Source: Actinomycetes bacterium
GTDB taxonomy: Bacteria; Actinomycetota; Acidimicrobiia; Acidimicrobiales; Ilumatobacteraceae
NCBI GenBank assembly: GCA_025356335.1
Contig: JANXUF010000026.1
Span: forward strand, 1-55,267
DNA length: 55,267 bases
Direction of reading: 5' to 3'
The position numbers and the translations under genes are program-made. Shown here piece by piece: positions 37,176 through 47,289 of this stretch (position 1 is its first letter; each line of letters opens with the position of its first letter). The notes below the pieces were generated by a model. It was given only the letters and a program-made list of their open reading frames with translations. It was not told where the DNA came from and did not search any database.

Positions 37176-38600
37176 TTGCGGTGGTGGCGTCAACCGTGGC
37201 CGGACAGCGCCGTGATGACGCTCGCTGTCGTGACCGGAATCGCCGTGTGGCTCAGCCGTCATCACCCTCACGCAGTCGTGACCGCCATTGCAATCTCCGC
37301 AGTGCTGGCTGCAGCCTTCGTCCGGCCGCTTCGTGCGTTGGTGGTCGGCGTCGCCCTGGTCGGCATCCTTGCAGCCGTGCTGACTGCACGTTCGTGGCAT
37401 GCGTTCACCCCGGCAGCCGCCCGGCCGGTGGCCGGTTGGGTCACGGTGATCACCGACCCTCGAAGAGTCGGGCCGATGGTGACGTTGGTCGTGGAGGTCG
37501 GTTCGATCCGCGAACAGGTCAGGGCGTTCGGTTCCGTCGGGCGTCATCTGGAGGGGCACCACGCGGGTGAACTGGTGTGGATGTCCGGACGGCAGCGGTC
37601 ACTCTCGCCGAGCCAACTCGATCGGCTGGCGTACCAGCACGTCCGGGCGACGCTGCAGATCGATGTCGTCGCCGACTGGGTCGTCGGCACTCCGATGTCC
37701 GTCGCTGCGAACCGCGTGCGCGGACTGCTCGATTCCGGTTCGTCGATGATGTCGCCGTCCGAACAGGCGCTGTTCCTCGGATTGATCATCGGAGACGACC
37801 ACGCAGAGCCGGTGACAATGGTCAAAGATTTCCGCTCCGCCGGCCTGTCGCACCTGACGGCGGTCTCCGGACAGAACGTCGGCTTCTTACTGATTGCGTT
37901 CAGTCCGCTACTGCGCCGGCTACGACCGATGATCCGCTGGACGGCGACGATCGGTCTGGTGACGTGGTTCGCCGTGCTGACGCGCTTCGAACCGTCTGTC
38001 CTGCGTGCCGCGGCGATGGCGTTGCTGGCGGCGACGGCATTCTGGCGAGGCTGGAGTGCAACACCGAGACGCCTGGTCTGTTTGACAGTGACGGGCCTGC
38101 TGCTCGTCGATCCGCTGCTCGCATGGTCTGTCGGTTGGTGGCTGTCCGTCGGCGCGACGATGGGACTGGCGTTGCTCGCCCAACCACTCGCCGACCGCAT
38201 TCCTGGGCCACGCTGGATCGTGCTCCCCATCGCCGTCACCCTTGCCGCCCAGACGGGAATCGCCCCGATCTCCGTATTCGTCTTCGGGAGGGCTCCGTTG
38301 GTGTCGGTGGCGACGAACCTTCTCGGCGTCCCCGTCGCCGGGTTCGTGATGGTGTGGGGCATCCCTGCCGGCCTGCTCGCCGGGATCGTCGCGCCAATTG
38401 CGACGCTCGTGCAGTTGCCGAGTCGCATCGGCACGAGATGGGTGTTGCTGGTCGCCAGACTCGGGACGCGCATCGAACCGACGTGGACGGGACGGTGGGG
38501 TGCGCTGTTTCAACTCGTCGTCGTCGGCCTGATCCTGTTGCGCAAGCCCCGTCACCATTCAGAACGAAGCGCTCCCGGCGCGCCGGCTACCCGCCAGTAG
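37176..38600 (+). CDS. comEC: ComEC/Rec2-type DNA uptake channel, without C-terminal hydrolase domain
   Basis: About 474 residues. It has N-terminal membrane helices, a soluble DUF4131/OB-like part (VAGWVTVITDPRRVGPMVTL) and the competence domain with its hallmark LFLGLIIGDDHAEPVTMVKD and SHLTAVSGQNVGFLL. Further membrane helices run to the end. The metallo-beta-lactamase domain found in many ComEC proteins is absent; the frame stops shortly after the last helix. The start is uncertain: TTG 37176 keeps the basic N-terminus, while ATG 37215 is the first ATG. It imports single-stranded DNA together with ComEA. Confidence 0.88.
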   Translation: MRWWRQPWPDSAVMTLAVVTGIAVWLSRHHPHAVVTAIAISAVLAAAFVRPLRALVVGVALVGILAAVLTARSWHAFTPAAARPVAGWVTVITDPRRVGPMVTLVVEVGSIREQVRAFGSVGRHLEGHHAGELVWMSGRQRSLSPSQLDRLAYQHVRATLQIDVVADWVVGTPMSVAANRVRGLLDSGSSMMSPSEQALFLGLIIGDDHAEPVTMVKDFRSAGLSHLTAVSGQNVGFLLIAFSPLLRRLRPMIRWTATIGLVTWFAVLTRFEPSVLRAAAMALLAATAFWRGWSATPRRLVCLTVTGLLLVDPLLAWSVGWWLSVGATMGLALLAQPLADRIPGPRWIVLPIAVTLAAQTGIAPISVFVFGRAPLVSVATNLLGVPVAGFVMVWGIPAGLLAGIVAPIATLVQLPSRIGTRWVLLVARLGTRIEPTWTGRWGALFQLVVVGLILLRKPRHHSERSAPGAPATRQ

Positions 38601-38736
38601 TCTCGGGGTGCCCGGAAGCGGTCCTCGGAGGTTGCGGATCTACCAGTGGCCATGGTCATCGCCTGCTGCCACCGACCCCGCCCAGAGTCGTCGGACCCCC
38701 GGCCACATGGCATCGGTCGGGGTAGCGTCATCGCCG

Positions 38737-39723
38737 ATGTCCGTTCATCTACTCACCGGCGACGACGAGTCCCTCCTCGGCGCAGCTGTCACCGATCTCG
38801 TACGTCAACTCGTCGGCGACGGCGACCGCTCGTTGATCGTCGACGACTTCGATGCCACCGTCGAGCATTTCGAGATCCGACTGGTGGTCGATGCTCTGCA
38901 GACATTGCCATTCCTCACGGACAAGCGCGTCGTCGTCGTGCGGGCGACGGACAAGCTCGTCGCCGAGCAGACAGCCCTGCTCGTCGCCTACCTGGCCGAT
39001 CCCCTGCCGACAAGCGATCTCGTGCTCGCCGCCGGCGGGCGACTCCCGAAGGCGCTGACCGATGCGACAAAGGCGGCCGGCGTCACAGCAGTCTCCACCG
39101 CTGCACCGGTCAAGAAGAGCGATCGCGCCGAGTGGTTCAGCGAACAACTCAGCGCTCACCACGTGAAGATGGATGCCGCGGCGATGTCGCTGCTGACGGG
39201 CTGGCTCGGTGAAGACGCCGGGCGGTTGCGTGGTTTGCTCTCCACGCTGGTCTCGAGCTACGGCACCGCGATGCGACTGACAGCGGACGACATCCGCCCG
39301 TTTCTCGGCGATGCCGGCAGTGTCCCGCCCTGGGATCTCACCGATTCGATCGACGCCGGCGACGTACAGTTGGCGCTGCGGCTGCTGGTACGGATGATGC
39401 ACGGCGGTGAACGTCATCCACTCGCGGTGATGTCGATCCTGCACACCCACTACGTGCGCATGCTCAAGCTCGACGGCGTGGAAATCCGCTCGGATTCGCA
39501 GGCGATGGAGGTGCTCGGCGTCAAGAGCCCGTTCCAGGCCAGGAAGGCGATCGATCAGTACCGCAAACTGGACAGTGGCGGCGTGCGCAAAGCGTTCCAA
39601 CTGCTTGGCGACGCTGACCTGAGCATCAAGGGCGGAACGGAACTCGACGGCGAATTGATCATGGAGGTGCTCGTCGCCCGTCTCGCCCGCCTGTCACCAC
39701 GCCGGACAGCCTCTCGCCGCTGA
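38737..39723 (+). CDS. holA: DNA polymerase III subunit delta
   Basis: 328 residues of the clamp-loader delta subunit, which opens the sliding clamp. VHLLTGDDESLLGAAVTDLV, the AAA+ core with LVLAAGGRLPKALTDATKAA, DLTDSIDAGDVQLALRLL and the C-terminal helical domain follow the family pattern. ATG 38737 begins the conserved sequence. The comEA-comEC-holA-rpsT-lepA order is conserved in many actinobacteria. Confidence 0.93.
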   Translation: MSVHLLTGDDESLLGAAVTDLVRQLVGDGDRSLIVDDFDATVEHFEIRLVVDALQTLPFLTDKRVVVVRATDKLVAEQTALLVAYLADPLPTSDLVLAAGGRLPKALTDATKAAGVTAVSTAAPVKKSDRAEWFSEQLSAHHVKMDAAAMSLLTGWLGEDAGRLRGLLSTLVSSYGTAMRLTADDIRPFLGDAGSVPPWDLTDSIDAGDVQLALRLLVRMMHGGERHPLAVMSILHTHYVRMLKLDGVEIRSDSQAMEVLGVKSPFQARKAIDQYRKLDSGGVRKAFQLLGDADLSIKGGTELDGELIMEVLVARLARLSPRRTASRR

Positions 39724-39780
39724 CGCCGTGGTCAACCGCCGGACCGCCGGACCGCTGAACCGCTACGGACGTCCGTCTCA

Positions 39781-39828
39781 GACTCTCAGACTCTCAGACT
39801 CTCAGACTCTCAGACTCTCAGACTCTCA
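39781..39828. repeat. 8-bp tandem repeat GACTCTCA, six perfect units
   Basis: Six uninterrupted copies fill the gap between the converging holA and LLM genes. The last unit runs into the stop codon of the LLM gene (TGA at 39828-39826), so copy-number change leaves the protein end intact or alters only its final codons. Confidence 0.95.
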
Positions 39829-40608
39829 GGAGAGGGCGAGGCCGGCGAGCCGTTCGACCGCTCCGACCGATCCCGGACCGATCATCGCCAAGACGATGCG
39901 CTCGGGGGTGAGGGCACGGGCGGCGGCCAGCGACACCGCCGTTGCCGACAGATCCCAGGACGGTGCCCACGCCGTCACGGTGATGACGGCGTTCCCAGAA
40001 GATGCCTCCCGCGCCACATCCACGAAGTGGCGATGTCGGGGATTCGTCAGCAGCACATTGATGCCGTCGGCGTGTCTGACGGCGATCCGTGTCAGCGCCT
40101 CGCTGTTCACGCCGACCAGCATCGGTGGCGCCGGATCGGGTTGTGGGAAGCCGGAGAACTCCAAGCCGCCCGCCCACATCCGGCGGCACATGTCGATCGT
40201 CTCGACGACGTGATCATGCCGTTCTGGCATCGTCGCCCCGATCGGAATCCTTGCCGCGTCGAGTTCGCCGGACCACCGGGTACCGGGAGCAGCGCCCGCG
40301 CCGAGGCCGACGAGCAGACGTCCTCCGCTGATCGTCTGCAGCGAGGCGAGTGAGGCGGCGAGCACGCTGGGCCTCCGCAAACCGGCATTGAGCACCATTG
40401 TGCCGATGCTGATCGTCGACGTCATCGTCGAGAGGCTGCCGAGGAGGGCGATCGCCTCGAGCATCGTCTCGCCCCGAAGTGTCGATCCGGCGAGGTGGTC
40501 GTATACCCACAGCGCTCCGAAACCGAGTTCCTCGGCGCGTCGCGAGCATTCCGCGTAGAGCGGCCATGGAGTCGAGGCCGGATTGATCTGCACATCGACA
40601 ATCGTCAT
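39826..40608 (-). CDS. LLM-class oxidoreductase, probably F420-dependent
   Basis: 260 residues, the shorter form of the luciferase-like TIM barrel. [40 protein letters not shown] and [20 protein letters not shown] are typical. It is not closely similar to the LLM enzyme at 32.4 kb. The 3' end meets an 8-bp tandem repeat. Confidence 0.85.
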   Translation of the reverse strand: MTIVDVQINPASTPWPLYAECSRRAEELGFGALWVYDHLAGSTLRGETMLEAIALLGSLSTMTSTISIGTMVLNAGLRRPSVLAASLASLQTISGGRLLVGLGAGAAPGTRWSGELDAARIPIGATMPERHDHVVETIDMCRRMWAGGLEFSGFPQPDPAPPMLVGVNSEALTRIAVRHADGINVLLTNPRHRHFVDVAREASSGNAVITVTAWAPSWDLSATAVSLAAARALTPERIVLAMIGPGSVGAVERLAGLALS

Positions 40609-40692
40609 CTACACATCATCGGGGCGTCAGTCGTCAGGGTCATCGGTGACGACGTGCCCGTGTTCGGTTCCGAGGTGCTGGCGTTCGGTCTC

Positions 40693-40727
40693 GAAAAAGC
40701 AAGAAACCCGACCAGTGGCCGGGTTCG
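40693..40727 (-). terminator. rho-independent terminator of rpsT
   Basis: On the minus strand AACCCG and CGGGTT form a stem (extended by CC/GG inside) followed by TTTCTTGCTTTTT, 26 bp past the rpsT stop. Clear stem plus T-tract. Confidence 0.85.
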
Positions 40728-40752
40728 AGCGAATCTTCATGCGGGTGGAGCG

Positions 40753-41007
40753 TCAGCCGGCTGCGTTGACCTTCGTCATCAGACGGCTCTTGCGCCGGGC
40801 TGCCTGGTTCGGGTGGATGACACCCTTGGCGGCAGCCTTGTCGATCTTCTTGATGGCGAGGCGGATCGCTGCGTCAGCGTCGTCGCTGCCGATTGCCTTG
40901 ACGGCGGTCTTGACGCGCGTCTTGACTTCCGAACGAACGGCCTTGTTGCGCTCCGCCGCCTTGGCGTTGGTCAGAATGCGCTTCTTCTGGCTCTTGATAT
41001 TGGCCAT
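40753..41007 (-). CDS. rpsT: 30S ribosomal protein S20
   Basis: 84 residues, basic: [20 protein letters not shown] and the C-terminal [20 protein letters not shown] are classic S20. The ATG at 41007 follows GGAGATCAC with good spacing. Monocistronic, with its own terminator, and divergent from lepA as in many bacteria. Confidence 0.97.
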   Translation of the reverse strand: MANIKSQKKRILTNAKAAERNKAVRSEVKTRVKTAVKAIGSDDADAAIRLAIKKIDKAAAKGVIHPNQAARRKSRLMTKVNAAG

Positions 41008-41146
41008 TACTGTGATCTCCTCGAACTCCGCTGCAAGCCCCACGATGCTATCGGTGCAGGGCTCCAACACCACCTGCTCGCTCGACGAGGCAGTGCAGCT
41101 GCTCAGGCGGCCCAGGCCGGGCGCACGTTACAATCGAGCAACCCCC

Positions 41147-42931
41147 ATGGACCTCGATCGAATTCGCAACTTCTCCATCATCGCCCACATCGACCACGGC
41201 AAGTCGACGTTGTCGGACCGCATCCTCGAGATCACCGGCGCCGTCGACGCCAGGGATATGCGATCGCAGTACCTCGACTCGATGGATCTCGAGCGTGAGC
41301 GCGGCATCACCATCAAGGCGCAGAATGTGCGCGTCAACTGGGCGGGTCACGTCCTGCATCTGATCGACACCCCCGGGCATGTCGACTTCGGCTACGAGGT
41401 CAGCCGCTCCTTGGCGGCCTGCGAAGGTGTCGTGCTGGTGGTCGACGCCGCACAGGGGATCGAAGCGCAGACGCTCGCCAACTGCTACCTGGCGTTGGAA
41501 CACGACCTCGAAATCGTTGCAGCGCTCAACAAGATCGACCTGCCGGCCGCCGATCCAGATCGGTATGCGATGGAGATCGAGACGGTGCTCGGCATTCCAG
41601 CTGAGGAGATCCTGCGCATCTCGGCGAAGACGGGCGACGGTGTCGGCGGGTTGTTGGACGCCATCATCGCCCGCATCCCCGCTCCGCAGGGCGACCCGTC
41701 CGCCTCGTTGCAGGCCTTGATCTTCGACAGTCAATTCGACCAGTACCGCGGCGTCGTCAGCTCGATCAGGGTGATGAACGGAACGATATCGACGGGCAGT
41801 CGCCTGAAGTTCATGCAGACCGGCGCTGACCACGAGGCGATCGAGGTCGGCGTGCGAGCTCCTGTTCCGACGCCCGTCAAGGAGCTCGGTCCCGGCGAGG
41901 TCGGCTATCTCATTGCCGGCATCAAGGATGTCGGAGAGGCTCGATCCGGCGAGACAGTGACGACCTACGTACACCCGGCGACGGTGGCCTTGGACGGCTA
42001 CCGCGATCCCAAGCCGATGGTCTTCTGCGGGCTGTTCCCGATCGACGGGGACGACTTCGAGAACCTCCGCGAGGCGCTGGAGAAACTCAAGCTCAACGAC
42101 GCCTCTGTGACCTATTCACCGGAGTCGTCCGGCGCGCTCGGGTTCGGTTTCCGCTGCGGATTCCTCGGGCTGCTGCACATGGAGATCGTGACCGTACGGC
42201 TGGAGCGTGAGTTCAACCTCGCGCTGATCGCCACGGCGCCGTCCGTCGAATACCGCGTGATGCGAACGGACGGTGAGGTCGTGTTCGTCGACAATCCCGC
42301 CGACCTGCCGCCGACGCAGAACATCGACTACATCGAGGAGCCGTTTTTCAAGGTCGCGATCATCACCCCCAAGGACTACACCGGCACGCTGATGGACCTC
42401 TGTCAGACGCGTCGTGGCGAGATGATGAAGCTCGAATACCTCTCGCCGGAGCGCGTCGAACTGCACTACCTGATCCCGCTCGCCGAGGTCGTCATCGACT
42501 TTTTCGATCAGATGAAGAGCCGCACCCAGGGGTACGCCTCACTCGACTACGAACTCGCCGAGTATCAGCGCAGCAATCTCGTCAAGGTCGACCTGATGCT
42601 CAACGGCATCATCGCCGACGCCTTTTCGACCATCGTGCACCGTGACAAGGCTTTCGACTACGGCCGGCGGATGTGCGAAAAACTGAAAGAGCTGATCCCT
42701 CGGCAGATGTTCGACGTGCCGATCCAAGCGGCGATCGGCGGCAAGGTCATCGCCCGAGAGACGGTCAAAGCGAAGCGCAAAGACGTGCTCGCCAAATGCT
42801 ATGGCGGTGACATCACCCGCAAGCGCAAACTGCTGGAGAAGCAGAAGGAGGGCAAGAAGAAGATGAAGGCCATCGGCCGCGTCGAAGTGCCCGGCGACGT
42901 CTTCATCTCCGCGCTCAAACTCGACGACTGA
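41147..42931 (+). CDS. lepA: elongation factor 4 (back-translocase)
   Basis: A ribosome-associated GTPase of 594 residues. GTPase motifs: [14 protein letters not shown] (G1), RGITIKAQ (G2), DTPGHVDF (G3) and NKIDLP (G4). The LepA-specific C-terminus ([20 protein letters not shown], ending FISALKLDD) is complete. ATG 41147 begins the conserved [14 protein letters not shown]. Confidence 0.97.
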   Translation: MDLDRIRNFSIIAHIDHGKSTLSDRILEITGAVDARDMRSQYLDSMDLERERGITIKAQNVRVNWAGHVLHLIDTPGHVDFGYEVSRSLAACEGVVLVVDAAQGIEAQTLANCYLALEHDLEIVAALNKIDLPAADPDRYAMEIETVLGIPAEEILRISAKTGDGVGGLLDAIIARIPAPQGDPSASLQALIFDSQFDQYRGVVSSIRVMNGTISTGSRLKFMQTGADHEAIEVGVRAPVPTPVKELGPGEVGYLIAGIKDVGEARSGETVTTYVHPATVALDGYRDPKPMVFCGLFPIDGDDFENLREALEKLKLNDASVTYSPESSGALGFGFRCGFLGLLHMEIVTVRLEREFNLALIATAPSVEYRVMRTDGEVVFVDNPADLPPTQNIDYIEEPFFKVAIITPKDYTGTLMDLCQTRRGEMMKLEYLSPERVELHYLIPLAEVVIDFFDQMKSRTQGYASLDYELAEYQRSNLVKVDLMLNGIIADAFSTIVHRDKAFDYGRRMCEKLKELIPRQMFDVPIQAAIGGKVIARETVKAKRKDVLAKCYGGDITRKRKLLEKQKEGKKKMKAIGRVEVPGDVFISALKLDD

Positions 42932-42951
42932 GGCTCGTAGGATCGGGGGAC

Positions 42952-44214
42952 GTGGCGTTCACCGATTCCTTTCGCACGCTGAAGGAACGAAACGCGAAGT
43001 TGTTCTTCAGCGGGCTGCTCGTCTCCAACATCGGCACGTGGGCACAGGCGACGGCAACAACGCTGCTGGTCCAGCACCTGGCGAAGACCGATCCGGGAAC
43101 CGCGCTCGGCATCGCCTTGGCGCTGCAGTTCCTGCCGACGCTGTTCCTCGGCGCGTGGGCGGGGGCGTTTGCCGACCAGCACAGCAAGTGGACGCTGACG
43201 GTCAGTACGCAGGCGCTGCTGCTCACCCAGGCGTTGGCGCTGGCGATCGTCGACTTCTCCGGGAGCGCCACATTGCCGCTCGTCTACGGACTGGCGCTGG
43301 TCATGGGCTTCATCAACGCCATCGACAACCCCGCCCGGCGAGGTCTTGTGCTCGAACTCGTCGAACAGTCGGAGATCTCCAGCGCGATGTCGCTCAACAC
43401 CGGCGTGATGACCGGTTCGAGGGTCTTCGGTCCAGCGCTCGCTGCGTGGATGGTGATCGAGTGGGGCACGGCGTGGTGCTTCCTCGTCAACGCCGTCAGT
43501 TTCCTCGCCGTACTGGCGTCGCTGTTGCTGCTCGACCGTTCGAAACTGCACGAGAGCCCGCGTGCCTCACGAGGCGGCACACCGGTCCGCGACGGCTTTC
43601 GCCTCGTGTGGCACCACCCGGTGCTCAAGCCGATGTTCGTGCTCTTCGTCATCGTGTCGACGTTCGCTTTCAACTACGCCGTCGCCCTGCCGCTGCTGGC
43701 CGACGATCGATTCCACAGCACCTCGATGTATGGCATCCTGCTGGCGGTCGTCAGCGTCGGCAGTCTCACCGGGTCGCTGATCAGTGCTGCGCAAAAGCGC
43801 ATCAGGATGCGCTGGCTGATCGGATCGAGCGCGCTGCTCGGGGCCTTCATGACAGCCATGGCGTGGGCACCCAACCCGGCCGTCGCCTACATCCTCGCCG
43901 TTCCGATGGGGATCTTCGGGGCGATCGTCGTGACCGCCGCCAACTCGATCTCCCAGGAATACACACCGCCAGTGATGCGTGGCCGAATGCTCGCGTTGAC
44001 AGGCACTGCCTTCCTCGGCTCCACGCCGATCGGCAGTCCGATCACCGGCTGGATCGGTGATCACATCAGCGCCGAATGGTCGCTGGCCTACGGGGGTGTG
44101 ATCAGTTTCATCGCCGCAGTGTGCACGCTCGCTGTGTTCAAGCGTCGTTCCGGTGCCCCGGCGCTTGCCGATGACGGAGCATTGCCGGTACCGACCGAGG
44201 TCGTCGCCTCCTGA
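42952..44214 (+). CDS. MFS transporter (EntS-like exporter)
   Basis: 420 residues and about twelve membrane helices. FRTLKERNAKLFFSGLLVSN, GTWAQATATTLLVQHL, GLALVMGFINAIDNPARRGL and SLNTGVMTGSRVFGPALA match the enterobactin-exporter-like MFS subfamily common in actinobacteria. The substrate is unknown. GTG start 20 bp after lepA, so probably co-transcribed. Confidence 0.87.
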   Translation: MAFTDSFRTLKERNAKLFFSGLLVSNIGTWAQATATTLLVQHLAKTDPGTALGIALALQFLPTLFLGAWAGAFADQHSKWTLTVSTQALLLTQALALAIVDFSGSATLPLVYGLALVMGFINAIDNPARRGLVLELVEQSEISSAMSLNTGVMTGSRVFGPALAAWMVIEWGTAWCFLVNAVSFLAVLASLLLLDRSKLHESPRASRGGTPVRDGFRLVWHHPVLKPMFVLFVIVSTFAFNYAVALPLLADDRFHSTSMYGILLAVVSVGSLTGSLISAAQKRIRMRWLIGSSALLGAFMTAMAWAPNPAVAYILAVPMGIFGAIVVTAANSISQEYTPPVMRGRMLALTGTAFLGSTPIGSPITGWIGDHISAEWSLAYGGVISFIAAVCTLAVFKRRSGAPALADDGALPVPTEVVAS

Positions 44215-44265
44215 TCCCCCGGCCCAACCAGGGGGCGGGGCACTGTTCACACTACGTTGGCGCTG

Positions 44266-45036
44266 GTGAGCGTGGACATCATCGACGACGGTTCCGTGAG
44301 GATCATCACCATCAACCGACCGCACGCACGCAACGCCGTCGACCGGCCGACGGCGTCGGCATTGGCCGATGCCTTCAGAGCGTTCGACGCCGACGGCCGC
44401 TGCAACGTGGCCGTACTGACAGGTGCCGGCGGAACGTTCTGCGCTGGTGCCGACTTGAAGGCGGTTGCCGACGGCCGGGGCAACCGCATCGAGGCGGACA
44501 CCGCCCTCGACGGGCCGATGGGTCCGACACGCATGCTGCTCAGCAAGCCGGTGATCGCCGCCGTCGAGGGCTTCGCCGTCGCCGGCGGCATCGAATTGGC
44601 GACGTGGTGCGACCTGCGCGTTGCCGGCGAGACGGCGGTATTCGGCGTCTACTGCCGTCGGTGGGGTGTGCCGCTGGTCGACGGCGGTTCAATCCGACTC
44701 AGTCGCCTCATCGGCCACAGCAGGGCGCTCGACCTGTTGCTCACGGGCAGGGGAGTGTCGGGTGACGAGGCGCTACAGATGGGCCTCGCCAACCGGGTCG
44801 TTGCTGACGGGACAGCGTTGGCAGCGGCAATCGCCCTCGCTCACGAGATCGCCTCTTTTCCGCAGACCTGTCTGCGCAACGATCGACTGTCGAGTTACGA
44901 ACAGTGGGGCTCAACGCTCGACCGTGCACTCGCTCGGGAAACCGAACTCGGTCTGCAGACGATTCGCTCTGGCGAAGCAGTGGCCGGCGCCACTCGATTC
45001 CTCAACGGCGAGGGTCGTCACGGTTCGGCCGTCTGA
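44266..45036 (+). CDS. enoyl-CoA hydratase/isomerase family protein
   Basis: A crotonase-fold enzyme of about 256 residues. ITINRPHARNAVDRPTASAL, the oxyanion-hole sequences TGAGGTFCAGADLKAV and VAGGIELATWCDLRVA, and RLSRLIGHSRALDLLLTGRG are present. The Glu at the position of catalytic Glu164 in GVPLVDGGSIRL is replaced by Asp/Gly, so hydratase activity is uncertain. The start may be TTG 44257, GTG 44266 or GTG 44272. It ends right at a 19-bp repeat array. Confidence 0.85.
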   Translation: MSVDIIDDGSVRIITINRPHARNAVDRPTASALADAFRAFDADGRCNVAVLTGAGGTFCAGADLKAVADGRGNRIEADTALDGPMGPTRMLLSKPVIAAVEGFAVAGGIELATWCDLRVAGETAVFGVYCRRWGVPLVDGGSIRLSRLIGHSRALDLLLTGRGVSGDEALQMGLANRVVADGTALAAAIALAHEIASFPQTCLRNDRLSSYEQWGSTLDRALARETELGLQTIRSGEAVAGATRFLNGEGRHGSAV

Positions 45037-45040
45037 ACCC

Positions 45041-45154
45041 CGAGTATCTGCAGGTCGGGCGAGTATCTGCAGGTCGGGCGAGTATGTGCAGGTCGGGCGA
45101 GTATGTGCAGGTAGGGCGAGTATCTGCGGGTCGGGCGAGTATGTGTGGGTCGCT
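45041..45154. repeat. 19-bp tandem repeat array A (six units)
   Basis: Six head-to-tail copies of CGAGTATSTGCAGGTCGGG, period exactly 19 bp, starting 4 bp after the crotonase stop. Copies differ at one or two sites (ATCTGC or ATGTGC). No spacers, so it is not a CRISPR array. Confidence 0.95.
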
Positions 45155-45167
45155 GAGCGCGCCGGAC

Positions 45168-45240
45168 GTACTCGGTTGGACTGTGCGTACTCGATTGGAC
45201 TGTGCGTACTCGGTTGGACTGTGCGTAGTCGGTCGGACGG
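45168..45240. repeat. 19-bp tandem repeat array B (almost four units)
   Basis: Three copies of GTACTCGGTTGGACTGTGC and a degenerate fourth, also with 19-bp period. The TACTCG word is the reverse complement of CGAGTA in array A, so the two arrays face each other. Array B ends 14 bp before the stop of the DUF2207 gene on the other strand. Confidence 0.93.
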
Positions 45241-45253
45241 CAGGAAAACGGGA

Positions 45254-47086
45254 CTACCAGGAGCCGGAACTGCCGCCGCCTCCGACGCTGCCGCCGGAGA
45301 ATCCGCCCGAGAACCCACTGGATCCGCCGGACCCGCTGCTCTGGGGGACATGCATCGTGCTCGACATATCAGAACGCATCGAGTGGATCAGCAGCGGCGA
45401 GTAGATGTAAGCGGAGTCCGTCGGCGGAACACCGCTGAGGTGCAGCGCATTGCTCCAGGCGTCCGCTGCACCGAGCGCGACGGCCCAACCGCTGTACTCG
45501 CGTAGCAGACCGTGCTTCCATGCCCAATCGACGTGCTGACCTTCACTCGCTGCAAGGAATCGTCGGAACGATTCGGTGCGTAACGCAAGCGCCGAGCCGG
45601 TGGCGGTGCGCGCCGGCAGCAGGAAGTGGTAGACGAAGAAGGCGGCGAGCGCAGGTGCGACGATGCCGAGAGCGACCGTCAAGACCGGTGAGGTGAGGTG
45701 CCCGAGCACAGCGATGACGGTCGAAAACGTCCAGAAGCCGATGAAGAGGATGACGATACCGAATCGCCGCACGTTGACGGCCGATGCCGCCCCACCGACG
45801 CTCGGTGGTCGGCGCCACCATCCCGATCCACGGATCACATCGCGCTGCTGCGTTCGTATCCCGTTCCAGGCGGTGGCGAAATGACTGTCGTATTTGCCGA
45901 GTGTCACCGTGTCGCTACCGTTGAACACCTCGTCGAGGAGGTGTCCGTCGGCGCTGTCGAGTGCGGAGCGATTCGGACCGGAACTGATCACCAGCCCACT
46001 GTCGGCCTGCTTCAGCGTGATCGCCTCGATCCCGGCGAGCCCGGAGAACCACGAAGCAACGGTGTCGTCGTCGACGCGCTCCTTGAGGAGCACAGCACCC
46101 TGCCATGGCTCGATTCCCCGCGGCGGAACGAACTCCGTCGTCGCCAGCGCGGCCATGCGGTCGTCGGGGACGAACGTCGTCGGTGACGTCGGTGGAGGGA
46201 GTGGGATCTCCGGCGGGAGGTCATCAGGCAGTGTTCCGACTCGCCCTGCCACTCCAGCGGCTGCGATCGGGCCGGATCCGAATGCGGCGGTCGCCGCGCC
46301 GCCGGCGAAGACCTCGTTGCGACCCTGTCGACGTTGCACCAAGAACACCGCAGCGGCAGCGAACAACCCGAGCGGCACGAGCAGCAGACCGAGCAGCAGG
46401 CGGTGGTCGGCTCTGGCCGCCGGCGGCAGCGGTGCTGCAATGTCCTGAACGCCGATCAACTTCGTGATCGTCCCGCCGATCGTCACGCCGTCGCCAGGCT
46501 TCAGCGGGCGGATCGTCGCCCGATAGACCCCACCGCCTTCAGTCAAGGTGCATCCGCCAGCAGTGCCGCCTGCACCGACGTTGCACAGCGGGCTGGTCAG
46601 ATCGAAGCCGGTCACGGCGATGTCGAACCGTTTCGTCTGCAGGGTCTCGTCATTGCCGATGACGTCGAGTGCCAGGGTTCCCGACGAGATCCTGGCGTTC
46701 GGCAACGTGTACGTGAGGATGTATCGATGCCGTCCATCGATCGTCTTGTCCGGATCGCCGAGACGGATCTGAGTTCCAGCGGAGACCTGCGAGACGGACA
46801 CTTCGGCGCTGGCGTTCGGAGATGAAGCGGTGATCTTCGTCGGCACGCCGAAGTCGTTCGGGATGACGCGCTGGTAGCCGTGTCGATGGTTGTTTCCGAA
46901 ATCCTCGTCGACCGTTTCCGTGATCTGCACGCCGTTCGCGCCACTCGGCGAAACGACGACTTGTTTGGCGTCGAACTGTTCGTCGTGGGCGCCGTCGCCG
47001 ATCTTGCCGGTCAACGCGAGGATCGAGCAGGCGGCGATCACCACCGCTACGACGAGATGGCGCCATATCGCAATTCGTCCAAGCAT
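45254..47086 (-). CDS. DUF2207 membrane protein
   Basis: 610 residues. Signal-anchor helix (RHLVVAVVIAACSILALTG), an extracytoplasmic beta-rich domain with the DUF2207 pattern (GYQRVIPNDFGVPTKI; RHRYILTYTLPNARIS), a middle helix (LLLGLLLVPLGLFAAAAVFL) and two later helices (FGIVILFIGFWTFSTVIAVL; VALGIVAPALAAFFVYHFLL). The tail is rich in Gly and Ser and ends SGSW, typical of the family. ATG 47086 begins the signal anchor; the frame is open further upstream but without similarity. Function unknown. Confidence 0.87.
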   Translation of the reverse strand: MLGRIAIWRHLVVAVVIAACSILALTGKIGDGAHDEQFDAKQVVVSPSGANGVQITETVDEDFGNNHRHGYQRVIPNDFGVPTKITASSPNASAEVSVSQVSAGTQIRLGDPDKTIDGRHRYILTYTLPNARISSGTLALDVIGNDETLQTKRFDIAVTGFDLTSPLCNVGAGGTAGGCTLTEGGGVYRATIRPLKPGDGVTIGGTITKLIGVQDIAAPLPPAARADHRLLLGLLLVPLGLFAAAAVFLVQRRQGRNEVFAGGAATAAFGSGPIAAAGVAGRVGTLPDDLPPEIPLPPPTSPTTFVPDDRMAALATTEFVPPRGIEPWQGAVLLKERVDDDTVASWFSGLAGIEAITLKQADSGLVISSGPNRSALDSADGHLLDEVFNGSDTVTLGKYDSHFATAWNGIRTQQRDVIRGSGWWRRPPSVGGAASAVNVRRFGIVILFIGFWTFSTVIAVLGHLTSPVLTVALGIVAPALAAFFVYHFLLPARTATGSALALRTESFRRFLAASEGQHVDWAWKHGLLREYSGWAVALGAADAWSNALHLSGVPPTDSAYIYSPLLIHSMRSDMSSTMHVPQSSGSGGSSGFSGGFSGGSVGGGGSSGSW

Positions 47087-47289
47087 TCGACCAGTCTGCC
47101 GCGAGCCGCTCCAGGCCGTCGCTGCCGGTGTGAAACCCTTGCGGCTGAGCAGGTCGAGGTGGCGAATTCGCCGACGGCACGAGTTTCGCCACCCGAAGTT
47201 CAGTCCGCTCGCGTTCGACCGGCGGAAATGGGCGGGTCGGCGAGACAGCTGAGCGCTAGGATCATGGTCAGCAAGGCGTTGAAGAGGCA

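Noticed and set aside
45041..45240. Regularly spaced repeats as a CRISPR array
   Set aside because: The 19-bp units are head to tail without spacers and no cas gene is near.
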